Below, in pieces: positions 48,503 through 59,259 of a stretch of DNA of 64,000 nucleotides. Within the stretch, counting starts at the first letter, position 1; each line of letters starts with the position of its first letter. The notes beneath the pieces were generated by a model. The model was not told the DNA's origin, did not search any database, and was given only the letters and a program-made list of their open reading frames with translations. Origin of the DNA: Sinorhizobium numidicum (GTDB lineage: Bacteria > Pseudomonadota > Alphaproteobacteria > Rhizobiales > Rhizobiaceae); assembly GCF_029892045.1 (NCBI RefSeq), contig NZ_CP120368.1, forward strand, positions 3,704,520-3,768,519, written 5' to 3'. The position numbers were made by a program, and so were the translations under genes.

Positions 48503-48876
48503 CGCCGTTCGGCGAGGCCATGCGCGAACTGCGCCGCCGGAAAGGTGTATCGCAAAAAGAGATGGCGGCGGCGATCGGCGTTTCCGCCGCTTACCTTTCG
48601 GCGCTCGAGCATGGCAAACGCGGCGCGCCGAGCTTTGATTTCCTTCAGCGTGTCGCCGGTTACTTCAACGTCATCTGGGACGAAGCCGACGAGCTCTTCC
48701 GGATTGCCGATATTTCCGACCCGAAAGTGGTGCTCGATACATCGGGCCTGCCGCCCGGTCACACCGCATTTGCCAACCGGTTGAGCGGGCAGATACGCAG
48801 CTTGTCGGAAGAGACGATCCGGGCATTGGAAGAAATTTTGGAAAAAGCCGCAATTCCTGATAATGACAGGGGATGA
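48499..48876 (+). CDS. XRE-family helix-turn-helix regulator
   Basis: A 125-residue DNA-binding protein. FGEAMRELRRRKGVSQKEMAAAIGVSAAYLSALEHGKRG is a textbook HTH_3 domain (residues 4-42), followed by FDFLQRVAGYFNVIWDEADELFRIADIS and an amphipathic C-terminal helix. The GTG start overlaps the smr stop (GTGA). Being last in a peptidoglycan-linked operon and next to gyrB it may regulate its own operon; the target is not known. Confidence 0.9.
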   Translation: MTPFGEAMRELRRRKGVSQKEMAAAIGVSAAYLSALEHGKRGAPSFDFLQRVAGYFNVIWDEADELFRIADISDPKVVLDTSGLPPGHTAFANRLSGQIRSLSEETIRALEEILEKAAIPDNDRG

Positions 48877-48910
48877 ACCCGTTCCCGACCGCTGTTCTGG
48901 GGTCTGGGAT

Positions 48911-48939
48911 TTGGAACCTTTGGACAAATTTTCTATAGT
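48911..48939 (+). promoter_or_regulatory. Candidate promoter of gyrB
   Basis: TTGGAA (48911-48916) and TATAGT (48934-48939) with a 17-bp spacer lie 70 bp before the gyrB ATG. It is a match by eye. Confidence 0.5.
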
Positions 48940-49003
48940 CCGCGAGGCATCTCGCGCTGTGATTCGCGACGAATCACGACGTCCGAAAACTGGAAAGACT
49001 TGA

Positions 49004-51445
<2,442 letters not shown>

Positions 51446-51467
51446 GCCGCTGACAATGGATCGAAAA

Positions 51468-51502
51468 ATTTCCCGGCGCCGAAAAGCGCCGGGATTTTTT
51501 TG
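51468..51502. terminator. Strong terminator of gyrB, shared with the nitroreductase
   Basis: TCCCGGCGC (51471-51479) pairs with GCGCCGGGA (51486-51494), followed by TTTTTTT. AAAAATT on the left provides a T-run on the minus strand, so it can end both convergent genes. Confidence 0.95.
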
Positions 51503-51510
51503 TGACTGCC

Positions 51511-52107
51511 TCAGTCGGCCTTGAAGCGCCCTTCGAAAACGAAGTCGGCGAGCGGCTTGCGCTGGCTCGGCTTTTCCCGTTCGCGCAGGTCGTCGGGAAG
51601 CGTGGACGGATCGGCAAGCTTCCCGATCGCGACTGCGGCCTCGACCCGATAGTGTTCCGGAATTTCGAGCACCCGCATGGCCTTGTCGCGGTCGATCCCG
51701 GCCATGGCGTGGGCATGCAATCGGGCGACCTGCGTCTGCAGCGCCAGCGCGAACCACGCGGCACCGGTGTCGAAGGCATGGGTATAGGCGGGCCTGAGCT
51801 CGCCGTTCGATGTGAGCCTGTGCGTCTTCGAAAGAATGATGACGATCGCCGAGGCGTTTTTCGCCCAGCGCTGATTGCTCTCGTCGAGGATGTCCAGCAA
51901 TGTCGCGAAGTGTTCGGTACCGCGGCGGGCATAGACGAAGCGCCAAGGTTGGTTGTTGCTCGCCGAGGGTGCCCAGCGCGCCGCCTCGAAGAGGGCGAGC
52001 ATGTCCTTGTCGCTGATTTCCTCACCGGTGAAGGCGCGCGGCGACCAACGCTCCAGGAAGATCGAATGGATTGGATGGTCGGCTCTTCTGTAGTTGATTT
52101 CTGTCAC
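51511..52107 (-). CDS. Nitroreductase-family flavoprotein
   Basis: A 198-residue FMN enzyme that reduces nitro- or quinone-like substrates with NAD(P)H. ERWSPRAFTGEEISDKDMLALFEAARWAPSASNNQPWRFVYARRG is the FMN-binding N-terminus; GAAWFALALQTQVARLHAHAM and VAIGKLADP follow. The start is GTG 52107 (reading MTEINYRRADHP) with AAGGA about 9 bases upstream. The frame runs 26 codons into the adjacent repeat, which is not believed to be coding. The physiological substrate is unknown. Confidence 0.88.
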   Translation of the reverse strand: MTEINYRRADHPIHSIFLERWSPRAFTGEEISDKDMLALFEAARWAPSASNNQPWRFVYARRGTEHFATLLDILDESNQRWAKNASAIVIILSKTHRLTSNGELRPAYTHAFDTGAAWFALALQTQVARLHAHAMAGIDRDKAMRVLEIPEHYRVEAAVAIGKLADPSTLPDDLREREKPSQRKPLADFVFEGRFKAD

Positions 52108-52155
52108 GAACGAACGTCCTTTTCTTGTATCTGAATCCCTTGGGAAGCCTCGTTC

Positions 52156-52258
52156 CTGCAGCGTCGTGCGTCTTTTCAGACGCACAACGGTCGCTGTAGC
52201 ACTTTGAACAGCTGCATGTTTTTATCCTTAAATCGGCTCCGATCTAACGAACATGCAG
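52156..52258 (-). repeat. RIME-like element
   Basis: Reverse-oriented copy like that at 25841. CTGCAGCGTCGTGCGTC ... GACGCACAACGGTCGCTGTAG is followed by CACTTTGAACAGCTGCATG and a TTATCCTTAAATCGG/CCGAT-type palindrome ending at CATGCAG. Confidence 0.78.
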
Positions 52259-52516
52259 TGGCAAGGAGGGCCTGCCATTCGAGGCAGGATTCGCGGCGAC
52301 GCTACAGAAGATGATGTATCTTTGGAACGTGCTCTCTCAAAAGTGATGAGCGACGGTAAAAACTTTACGAAGCAACGGTGCCCAGCGAGCAGTCGAGCGC
52401 GCCACGGAACCAAGCGGGGACAGTCGAGTTGCAATCCAACGCCTCCCTTCGCCGATATCGCGCAGTGGTTCGGGTTTTTCCCTGTAGGCAAAAATGCAGA
52501 AACCTTGGGCGGGTGA

Positions 52517-52558
52517 TTGTCGAGCTTGGAAAAAAAGTTGTATAAGTTCTGTAGATAT
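52517..52558 (+). promoter_or_regulatory. Candidate promoter and GntR-type operator of the semialdehyde dehydrogenase
   Basis: TTGTCG (52517-52522) and TATAAG (52541-52546), 18 bp apart, are followed by TGTAGATA (52550-52557). The last motif recurs before the UxaA-type gene and, as TATAGATA, before the ABC importer. It is a hypothetical shared operator. Confidence 0.4.
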
Positions 52559-52575
52559 CTGAGGAAGGACCAGCC

Positions 52576-54030
52576 ATGAATCTCAAGGACCCGTCGCTGT
52601 TTCGCCAGGCCGCTCTCGTGGGCGAGAACTGGATCGAAGCGGACCCGAAGAATGCGATCGAGGTGAACAACCCGGCGACCGGCGAGGTGATCGGTCGCGT
52701 GCCGAAGCTCGGCGTGGCCGAAACCAGGGCGGCGATCGAAGCGGCGCGTCTTGCCCAGAAGGGCTGGGCAGCGCGAACCGCCAAGGAGCGCTCGGGTATC
52801 TTGCGCCGCTGGTTCGAACTGATGATCGAGAACAAGGACGATCTCGGCGAGATCCTGACACTCGAGCAGGGAAAGCCGCTGGCGGAAGCGACCGGCGAGA
52901 TCGTCTACGGCGCAAGCTTTATCGAATGGTTTGCGGAAGAGGGACGGCGCATCTATGGCGACCTCGTGCCCGGGCATCAGCCGGACAAGCGCATATTGGT
53001 GATGAAGCAGCCGATCGGCGTCGTTGCCGCGATCACGCCTTGGAACTTCCCGAATGCGATGATCACCCGCAAGGCCGGTCCGGCCATTGCCGCCGGCTGC
53101 GCCATGGTCTTGAAGCCCGCCTCGCAGACGCCGTTCTCGGCCATTGCGCTTGGCGTGCTTGCCGAAAGAGCCGGCCTGCCAGCGGGCCTCTTCAGCGTCC
53201 TTACCGGTTCGGCCCGCGAGATCGGCGGCGAGATGACCTCGAACCCGACCGTGCGCAAGCTGACCTTCACCGGATCGACCGAGGTCGGCGCCGAGCTCTA
53301 TCGCCAGAGCGCCGGCACGATCAAGAAGTTGGGTCTGGAACTCGGCGGTAACGCCCCCTTCATCGTCTTCGACGATGCCGATCTCGACGCGGCGGTAGAG
53401 GGCGCGCTGATTGCCAAGTTCCGCAACAACGGCCAGACCTGCGTCTGCGCCAACCGCATCTATGTGCAGGATGGCGTTTACGCCGCCTTCTCCGAAAAGC
53501 TCTCGGCTGCCGTCGCCAAGCTCAAGACCGGCAACGGCATGGAGCAAGGCGTTATCCTCGGGCCGCTGATCGATCAGGCCGCGCTCGAGAAGGTCGAGGA
53601 GCATATTGCCGATGCGACAGCGAAGGGCGCTCGCGTCGTCCACGGCGGCAAGCGACATGCGCTGGGCGGCACCTTCTTCGAAGCGACGGTGCTGACGGAT
53701 GTCACCCAGGCGATGGCCGTGGCGCGCGAGGAGACCTTTGGACCGGTTGCGCCGCTGTTCCGGTTCAAGGACGAGGCCGATGTGATCGCCCAAGCGAACG
53801 ACACCGAATTCGGCCTTGCCTCCTATTTCTACGCGAAGGATCTCGCGCGTGTCTTCCGCGTGGCGGAAGCACTTGAATACGGCATGGTCGGCGTCAACAC
53901 CGGCCTGATCTCCACCGCCGAGGCGCCGTTCGGTGGCGTCAAGCTCTCCGGTCTTGGTCGCGAGGGCTCGAAATACGGCATCGAGGAATTCACTGAGATC
54001 AAATATGTCTGCCTTGGCGGTATAGCTTGA
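52576..54030 (+). CDS. gabD: NAD(P)-dependent succinate-semialdehyde dehydrogenase (ALDH family)
   Basis: A 484-residue aldehyde dehydrogenase of the GabD class. ITPWNFPNAMITRKAGPAIAAGC binds the cofactor, FTGSTEVGAELYRQSAGTIKKLGLELGGNAPFIV holds the catalytic Glu, and NNGQTCVCANR the nucleophilic Cys. The C-terminal GVKLSGLGREGSKYGIEEFTEIKYVC is typical. GabD and alpha-ketoglutarate-semialdehyde dehydrogenases are hard to separate. Because a sugar-acid type locus follows, oxidation of another semialdehyde is possible. GAGGAAGGA precedes the ATG. It ends at a strong terminator. Confidence 0.88.
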   Translation: MNLKDPSLFRQAALVGENWIEADPKNAIEVNNPATGEVIGRVPKLGVAETRAAIEAARLAQKGWAARTAKERSGILRRWFELMIENKDDLGEILTLEQGKPLAEATGEIVYGASFIEWFAEEGRRIYGDLVPGHQPDKRILVMKQPIGVVAAITPWNFPNAMITRKAGPAIAAGCAMVLKPASQTPFSAIALGVLAERAGLPAGLFSVLTGSAREIGGEMTSNPTVRKLTFTGSTEVGAELYRQSAGTIKKLGLELGGNAPFIVFDDADLDAAVEGALIAKFRNNGQTCVCANRIYVQDGVYAAFSEKLSAAVAKLKTGNGMEQGVILGPLIDQAALEKVEEHIADATAKGARVVHGGKRHALGGTFFEATVLTDVTQAMAVAREETFGPVAPLFRFKDEADVIAQANDTEFGLASYFYAKDLARVFRVAEALEYGMVGVNTGLISTAEAPFGGVKLSGLGREGSKYGIEEFTEIKYVCLGGIA

Positions 54031-54054
54031 GTTGCATCGTCGGCGTGCAATCCA

Positions 54055-54088
54055 GCCGGCCGGAAAGCTCTGGCCGGTTTTTTCTTTT
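54055..54088 (+). terminator. Terminator of the semialdehyde dehydrogenase gene
   Basis: CCGGCC (54056-54061) pairs with GGCCGG (54072-54077) around a 10-nt loop, followed by TTTTTTCTTTT. Confidence 0.85.
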
Positions 54089-54200
54089 ACCGGTAAGAAA
54101 TTGACGTCGATTCTAGTAATTCGAGCGGGATAGCCGCTCACGCCGCCCTCTTGCCGAGGCGAGGAGAGGGGGTTGGGAGCGGAGTGCTGCGACGTGTGTC

Positions 54201-54250
54201 CATTCTCCCCGCGTGGGGAGAAGGTGGCCGGCAGGCCGGACGAGGGGTAA
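54201..54250 (+). repeat. Intergenic repeat, TTCTCCCC/GGGGAGAA type
   Basis: TTCTCCCC (54203-54210), GCGT, then GGGGAGAA (54215-54222) form a perfect hairpin. GGTGGCCGGCAGGCCGGAC and GAGGGG follow. It is related to the copy at 43903-43965 and to a family frequent between rhizobial genes. It lies between the dehydrogenase terminator and the aldolase. Confidence 0.7.
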
Positions 54251-54318
54251 GTGGGTCTCCGCGGCCCTGCGCAGATTGGACAAATTTGACAGATCCTGAG
54301 GTCATAGGAGAGCGATCA

Positions 54319-55119
54319 ATGCCGGCCCCGAAGAACCCCTTTAAAGCGGCGATACGCGAAAACCGCTTTCAGCTCGGCCTGTGGGTGGCGCTTGCCAGTC
54401 CCTACGCTGCCGAAGTCATCGCCGATAGCGGTTATGACTGGCTGCTGATCGATGGCGAGCACGCGCCGAATGATCTGCCGCTGCTCTCGGCCCAGTACCA
54501 TGCGGTTTCGGGACGAGGCAGCCACCCGATCGTTCGCCTGCCGGTTGGCGATACCGCTCTTATCAAGCAGGTTCTCGATACCGGTGTGCAGACGCTTCTC
54601 ATTCCAATGGTCGACAGCGTCGAGCAGGCGCGGCAGCTCGTTCGCGCGGTCCGCTATCCGCCGCACGGCGTTCGCGGTGTCGGCGCGGCGCTCGGGCGGG
54701 CCTCGAATTTCGGGCGCATAACGGACTATCTTCAGACCGCGAACGACGAAATCTGCCTGATTCTGCAGATCGAGAGCCGGGCGGGGCTGGACTCGATCGA
54801 CGCCATCGCTGCCCTGGATGGCGTCGATGGCGTCTTCATCGGGCCGGCGGATTTAGCAGCGGACATGGGATATCTCGGAAATTCCGGCCATCCGGACGTC
54901 CGCGCCGCCATCGTCGACGCCTTTGCACGCATCCAGCGTGCCGGCAAGGCGCGCGGCATCATGACCCTCGATCTCGCACAGGCGCGCGACTACCGTGATC
55001 TCGGCGCCGATTTCATGGCGATCGGCACCGATGTGACGCTGCTTGTCAGCGCGACGCAGCGCCTGCGAAGGGAATTTTTGGGCGAGGATCAGCCGGTAAC
55101 AATTGAATCCGGCTATTGA
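54319..55119 (+). CDS. HpcH/HpaI-family class II aldolase
   Basis: A 266-residue metal-dependent aldolase of the 2-keto-3-deoxy-sugar-acid / 4-hydroxy-2-ketoheptanedioate group. It cleaves a 2-keto-3-deoxy acid to pyruvate plus an aldehyde. LIDGEHAPND (His base region), PIVRLPVGD (Arg), QIESRAGLDSIDAIAALDGVDGVFIGPADLAADMG (Glu and Asp metal ligands) are all present. ATG 54319 has AGGAG 8 bases upstream; the open frame above crosses the repeat and is not coding. It is convergent with the GntR gene. The substrate cannot be fixed from sequence. Confidence 0.9.
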   Translation: MPAPKNPFKAAIRENRFQLGLWVALASPYAAEVIADSGYDWLLIDGEHAPNDLPLLSAQYHAVSGRGSHPIVRLPVGDTALIKQVLDTGVQTLLIPMVDSVEQARQLVRAVRYPPHGVRGVGAALGRASNFGRITDYLQTANDEICLILQIESRAGLDSIDAIAALDGVDGVFIGPADLAADMGYLGNSGHPDVRAAIVDAFARIQRAGKARGIMTLDLAQARDYRDLGADFMAIGTDVTLLVSATQRLRREFLGEDQPVTIESGY

Positions 55120-55169
55120 TTGGCACGTGCTGGCCCCGGCTACGATCGCGACCTACCCCGCATAGCCGG

Positions 55170-56048
55170 CTAGGGAATGGATTGAAGCAAGGTTTCCCTC
55201 GCTGATTTCAGGTGCAGCCTGCAGGCCTGTTCCACCTGTTTTGGATCACGCGACTGGAGTGCTGCGATATAGGCGAGATGCTCTTCCAGCGCGCGGGCGT
55301 TGCGTTCCCGCGCGTTCGTCTTGTTCCATTGATAGTGGTAGTGAAAGACGATGGCGATGATGTCGTAGAAATCGATGATGAATCGGTTGCTGGAGGATTT
55401 ATGCACCAGCAGGTGGAAGCGCTCGTCGAGTTCGGAAAATTCCTTATAGCGCTTGTCGATGTCGGCCAGGATGTCCCGGTGCTCCGCCTTGATCTTCTTC
55501 AGGTCTTCCCAGGCGGGGTGGTCTTGCGGAAGGGCGACAAAGCTCGCGGCCGAGCGAAGCTCGAACATTTCCCTGACTTCCGTCAGCTCCAGCGCGAAGT
55601 CGCGCGTAAATCCCTTTAGCACCCAATGGCTGTTCGGCCGCTTCTCGATCAGGCCGAAACGGCTGAAGCGGATGAGGAATTCGCGCACGCTCGTCGTTCC
55701 GGTGCCGATCTCGCGCGCAAGTTCGAGCTCGTTGATCTGCATGCCGGGTTCGGCGCCGCCCGCCAGAATCCGCCGCATGAAACTGCGCTCGATGATCTCG
55801 GCAAGGGAATCGGTTTCTTCGGTCGGAAAATAGTCGGATGGCTCAGGTCGCCGCAGAACCGTCTTCCGGCGCTTGTCCCAGGTGATCAGCTTGAGATCTT
55901 CACAGCGGGTAAGGACAGAGCGCACGGTCGTGCGGCTGACGCCCAGCACCTGCCCGAGTTCCGGCTCCGAGGGCAGCGTGGATGTCTCCGCCAGCAGCTT
56001 GAGGCAGCGGTTGAAGGCGTCCTTGAAAACGGTGTTCTGCTTCGCCAT
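55170..56048 (-). CDS. GntR/FCD regulator with two winged-helix domains
   Basis: A 292-residue repressor-type protein. Residues 8-68 form a GntR winged helix (STLPSEPELGQVLGVSRTTVRSVLTR). Residues 82-147 form a second one (INELELAREIGTGTTSVREFLIRFSRFGLIEKRPNSHWVLKGF). Residues 150-285 are an FCD ligand domain (LTEVREMFELRSAASFVAL ... HLHLKSA-type end CRLHLKSARETLLQ). Ordinary FadR-type regulators have one DNA-binding domain. It lies among the catabolic genes and probably controls them with a sugar-acid ligand. ATG 56048 is chosen; the frame runs 57 codons higher with low-complexity arginine-rich sequence. Confidence 0.85.
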   Translation of the reverse strand: MAKQNTVFKDAFNRCLKLLAETSTLPSEPELGQVLGVSRTTVRSVLTRCEDLKLITWDKRRKTVLRRPEPSDYFPTEETDSLAEIIERSFMRRILAGGAEPGMQINELELAREIGTGTTSVREFLIRFSRFGLIEKRPNSHWVLKGFTRDFALELTEVREMFELRSAASFVALPQDHPAWEDLKKIKAEHRDILADIDKRYKEFSELDERFHLLVHKSSSNRFIIDFYDIIAIVFHYHYQWNKTNARERNARALEEHLAYIAALQSRDPKQVEQACRLHLKSARETLLQSIP

Positions 56049-56306
56049 GAAAAAGGGTTCCGGCCGGTTGACGAGTTGATCGAGGTACCGTCGGGCGGGG
56101 GTCTCGCTCCGCCGACTGGGACGCTGATCTAGCTCGGCAAACTCGGTTTGTCTCGATTCCTGTGTTCTATTTTTCTTGTCGGCATGTGCTCTTCTTCGGT
56201 GCCCCGATTGGCCGGGCACCTGGCTTTCTTGTTCCGATTACCCCCATAATACCCGTTGACGAATATCTGTCTATTGTAGATAAAAGACAAAAGCTCGCAT
56301 AGTCAC
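56049..56306. promoter_or_regulatory. Divergent control region between the GntR gene and the UxaA-family gene
   Basis: A GGTGCCC/GGGCACC hairpin lies at 56198-56220. TTGACG (56256-56261) is a possible -35, with -10-like sequence overlapping TGTAGATAAAAGA (56275-56287). TGTCT (56268-56272) and AGACA (56285-56289) flank it as a dyad. The shared motif with the ABC importer promoter suggests that the local GntR protein binds here. Confidence 0.45.
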
Positions 56307-56339
56307 ATGCGGGAAAAACCGTTCAGGGAGAGCTCGAGA

Positions 56340-57845
56340 TTGTCCGCATCGTCTTCGATCCTTCTTTCGCCGGAGGACAACGTCGCTGTCGCCACGGTGG
56401 CGATCGAGCCCGGCGAGACCCTGCCTGGCGGCGTGCACGCGACGGCTCGGATCGAACCCGGTCATAAGGTGGCCATTCGACCGATCGGGGCTGGTGAACC
56501 CGTGGTCAAATATGCCCAGGCGATCGGTCGCGCCACCCGCGACGTTACGATCGGCGAGCATGTGCATTCACACAATCTCGCCTTCGACCAGGACCGTCTT
56601 TCGATCGGCGCTCCGGTTCCTCCGGAAGCTGCAAGCGAGAGCGACAAGGCGAAGACATTTCTCGGATATCGTCGCGCCGACGGACGGGCGGCAACGCGCA
56701 ACTATATCGGCATCATTGCCAGCGTGAACTGTTCCACCACGGTCTGTCGGGCGATCGCCGACGAGGCCAACCGGCGGATTCTGCCCAGATATGAGGGCAT
56801 CGACGGCTTCGTTCCGATCGTCCACGACCAAGGCTGCGGCATGTCGTCGACCGGTGACGGGATGAAGAACCTGCACCGCACCTTGGCCGGCTATGCCCGC
56901 CACGCCAATTTCGGCGGGGTGCTGATGGTCGGGCTCGGCTGCGAGGTCAATCAGTTGACGCTCTACGGCCAGAGCGGCTCCGGCGCGGAAAAGCGGCATT
57001 TCAACATTCAGGAGGCCGGCGGATCCCGTCGTTCCGTCGAGCGCGCGCTCGGCATGCTCGATGAAATTGCGCAGGAGGTTGCAACGGCGCGACGTGTGCC
57101 GATCCCGGTCAGCGAGATCCTCGTCGGCTTGCAGTGCGGCGGCTCCGATGGGCTTTCCGGCATCACGGCGAACCCGGCGCTCGGCGCCGCGGTCGACCTC
57201 CTTGCCGGCGCCGGCGGTACCGCGATTCTCTCCGAAACCTCTGAAATTTACGGCGCGGAGCACCTGCTGCGCAGCCGAGCTGTAAACGAAGCAGTCGCCG
57301 CGAAGCTCGATGGGCTGATTTCCTGGTGGGAAGACTATGTGGCGATGCACGGCGCTTCGCTCGACAACAACCCGTCGCCCGGCAACAAGCGCGGCGGTCT
57401 GACGACGATCCTGGAAAAATCGCTCGGCGCCGTCGCCAAGGGGGGACGATCGCCGCTAACGGCCGTCTATAATTATGCCGAGCGCGTCACCGAGCACGGC
57501 TTGGTGTTCATGGATACGCCCGGCTACGATCCGGTTTCGGCAACCGGCCAGGTCGCCGGCGGCGCCAATGTCATCGCTTTCACGACGGGGCGCGGCAGCT
57601 GCTTCGGCTGTCGGCCGGCACCGTCGATCAAGCTCACCAGCAACACGGCGCTCTACCGGGCCATGGAAGAGGACATGGATATCGATTGCGGCGTGATCGC
57701 TTCCGGGGAGGCAAACATTGCAGACCTCGGCCGCAAGATCTTCGATCTCATCATAGACACGGCATCAGGCAGCAAGACGAAAAGCGAGCTCTTCGGCTAC
57801 GGCGACAACGAATTCGTGCCCTGGCATCTTGGGGCGACGCTTTAG
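56340..57845 (+). CDS. UxaA-family sugar-acid dehydratase
   Basis: A 501-residue enzyme of the altronate/galactarate dehydratase family. These remove water from aldonic or aldaric acids to give 2-keto-3-deoxy acids. An N-terminal SAF domain (ILLSPEDNVAVATVAIEPGETLPGG ... EHVHSHNL) is fused to the UxaA catalytic part: RNYIGIIASVNCSTTV, VHDQGCGMSSTGDG, LQCGGSDGLSGITANPALG and FTTGRGSCFGCRPAPSIKL, with the Cys-rich iron-sulfur or metal site. TTG 56340 has GGGAG 9 bases upstream; an in-frame ATG at 56307 lacks a site but cannot be excluded. Its product would feed the neighbouring aldolase. Confidence 0.88.
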   Translation: MSASSSILLSPEDNVAVATVAIEPGETLPGGVHATARIEPGHKVAIRPIGAGEPVVKYAQAIGRATRDVTIGEHVHSHNLAFDQDRLSIGAPVPPEAASESDKAKTFLGYRRADGRAATRNYIGIIASVNCSTTVCRAIADEANRRILPRYEGIDGFVPIVHDQGCGMSSTGDGMKNLHRTLAGYARHANFGGVLMVGLGCEVNQLTLYGQSGSGAEKRHFNIQEAGGSRRSVERALGMLDEIAQEVATARRVPIPVSEILVGLQCGGSDGLSGITANPALGAAVDLLAGAGGTAILSETSEIYGAEHLLRSRAVNEAVAAKLDGLISWWEDYVAMHGASLDNNPSPGNKRGGLTTILEKSLGAVAKGGRSPLTAVYNYAERVTEHGLVFMDTPGYDPVSATGQVAGGANVIAFTTGRGSCFGCRPAPSIKLTSNTALYRAMEEDMDIDCGVIASGEANIADLGRKIFDLIIDTASGSKTKSELFGYGDNEFVPWHLGATL

Positions 57846-57847
57846 AC

Positions 57848-57958
57848 CACCATGGTTTGGATTGAATCAACCCAAACCATGGCCGTGATCGATTCTAAGA
57901 ACTTAGAGCGGAATGCGGGCGGAAAACCGTCTACACTTTTCCTCATCCCGCTCTGACG
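57848..57958. repeat. Intergenic palindromic repeat (CCATGGTTTGG type)
   Basis: CCATGGTTTGG (57850-57860) pairs with CCAAACCATGG (57871-57881). A second block starts GAGCGG(A)ATGCGGGCGG at 57907 and ends with CATCCCGCTC at 57954, with GCGGAAAACCG in the middle. This two-part pattern is not the RIME type; I recall similar spacers as frequent in rhizobial genomes but cannot confirm it here. It lies between the dehydratase and the reductase genes. Confidence 0.6.
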
Positions 57959-57996
57959 ATGTGAGAAAAGGCATCCTTGGAGGGAGGAGACAGGGA

Positions 57997-59016
57997 ATGC
58001 AGACGAGAAAGATCGGCGGGACTGATCTCGCCGTGACCGAATACAGTTTCGGTACAGCAGCGCTCGGCGGCCTCTATCGCGAATGCACGCGCGAGGCGGC
58101 AATGGCGACGCTGGACGCCGCTTGGGCTGCGGGCATCCGCTATTTCGACACGGCGCCCTATTATGGTCTCGGGCTCGCCGAGAGACGCGTCGGCGATTTC
58201 TTGCGCGACAAGCCGCGCGAGAGCTTCGTGCTCTCGACCAAGGTCGGGCGCTTGCTTCACCCGGTGTCGGAAGACAAGGTTCCCGATTATTCCTACGTCA
58301 AGCCGCTGAACTTCGATGTTACCTATGACTACGGCTATGATGCCATCATGCGGTCAGCAGAGTTCAGCTACGCCCGTTTGGGTCTCAACCGCATCGACAT
58401 CCTCTACGTCCATGACATCGGCGGCTATACTCATGGCACGGCGAAGAACGCCGTCTACCTCCGGCAGCTGATGGACTCCGGCCTGAAGGCGCTTGAAGAG
58501 CTGAAATCGAGCGGCGTCATCTCCGCCTACGGCCTGGGCGTCAATGAGGTGCCGGTCTGCCTCGACGTGATGAGGCACGCGGACATCGATTGCATCCTGC
58601 TTGCGGGGCGCTACACGCTCCTCGATCGGTCGGCAGTCGCCGAGTTGCTGCCGCTTTGCGAGAAGAAGCGGACATCTCTCATCGTCGGCGGCGTGTTCAA
58701 TTCCGGCATCCTCGCGACCGGCCCGGTGGAGGGTGCGCATTTCGACTATATGCCGGCGACTGAAGAGGTCCGGACGAAAGTCGCGGCGATGGAGCGCATC
58801 GCACGCGAGCGCGGCATGCCGCTCGCCGCACCGTCGCTCCAGTTCCCGCTTGCCAATCCGCAGGTCGCTTCGGTTCTGCTCGGCACCGCCAAGCCTTCGA
58901 GCCTCGAAAGGAACATGGAACTGACCCGGTGGAAGGTGACGAAGGAGGCTTTCGCGGCGTTCGAGCCGTACACGCTCGTTGCGCCGGAGCTCGGTGCGGA
59001 GGCCGTGAGAGCTTGA
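57997..59016 (+). CDS. Aldo/keto reductase, aldose 1-dehydrogenase (L-fucose/D-threo-aldose) type
   Basis: A 339-residue TIM-barrel NAD(P) oxidoreductase. The catalytic tetrad is visible: Asp in GIRYFDTAPYYGLGLAERRVG with its Tyr, Lys in FVLSTKVGRLL, and His in IDILYVHDIGG. The long insert before that (SEDKVPDYSYVKPLNFDVTYDYGYDAIMRSAEFSYARLG) fits the D-threo-aldose/L-fucose 1-dehydrogenase subgroup. It would oxidise a free sugar to its lactone as the first step of a non-phosphorylative route. ATG 57997 follows GGAGGGAGGAG and AGGGA. The substrate is inferred from subgroup only. Confidence 0.82.
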   Translation: MQTRKIGGTDLAVTEYSFGTAALGGLYRECTREAAMATLDAAWAAGIRYFDTAPYYGLGLAERRVGDFLRDKPRESFVLSTKVGRLLHPVSEDKVPDYSYVKPLNFDVTYDYGYDAIMRSAEFSYARLGLNRIDILYVHDIGGYTHGTAKNAVYLRQLMDSGLKALEELKSSGVISAYGLGVNEVPVCLDVMRHADIDCILLAGRYTLLDRSAVAELLPLCEKKRTSLIVGGVFNSGILATGPVEGAHFDYMPATEEVRTKVAAMERIARERGMPLAAPSLQFPLANPQVASVLLGTAKPSSLERNMELTRWKVTKEAFAAFEPYTLVAPELGAEAVRA

Positions 59017-59259
59017 TGCGCGATGCCCGCCGTCAATGTCGGCGAGAGCGGGAGGGGAGTAAGGGCACGACGCAATCGATCGGATGACTGTTGCGTGTTG
59101 GAGGAACGCAATGCGTGGAACCGGTCATGACGGCTTGTCATTTCGAATTTCCTGTATTAGCGTCTCGTCTGTTTTTTATAGATAAAAGATCAATCCGTAA
59201 GCACCTGACGGATTGCTCTCGATAATGGAACAGGGTGTTACTTGAGAGGAGAAAACCCG
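59017..59259. promoter_or_regulatory. Control region of the ABC importer operon
   Basis: TATAGATAAAAGATCAA begins at 59177. TAGATAAAAGA (59179-59189) is identical to 56277-56287 upstream of the dehydratase. It could be the operator of the local GntR regulator, overlapping a -10 element. Nothing else is recognised in these 243 bp. Confidence 0.45.

Larger units (their letters stand above)
52108..52575. other. Intergenic region before the semialdehyde dehydrogenase (468 bp)
   Basis: The left part is a RIME-like element (52156-52258). The stretch 52260-52510 carries an 87-codon open frame with no family resemblance and poor codon pattern, which I do not call. The right end has a candidate promoter and the TGTAGATA motif (52517-52558). 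Confidence 0.6.

Noticed and set aside
52253..52516. An 87-codon frame in the gap after the RIME-like element
   Set aside because: It begins inside the repeat, has no ribosome site, no family resemblance and an unusual codon pattern.
52228..54141. A 637-codon minus-strand frame across the semialdehyde dehydrogenase gene
   Set aside because: The same shadow effect; the plus-strand gene is complete with all catalytic motifs.
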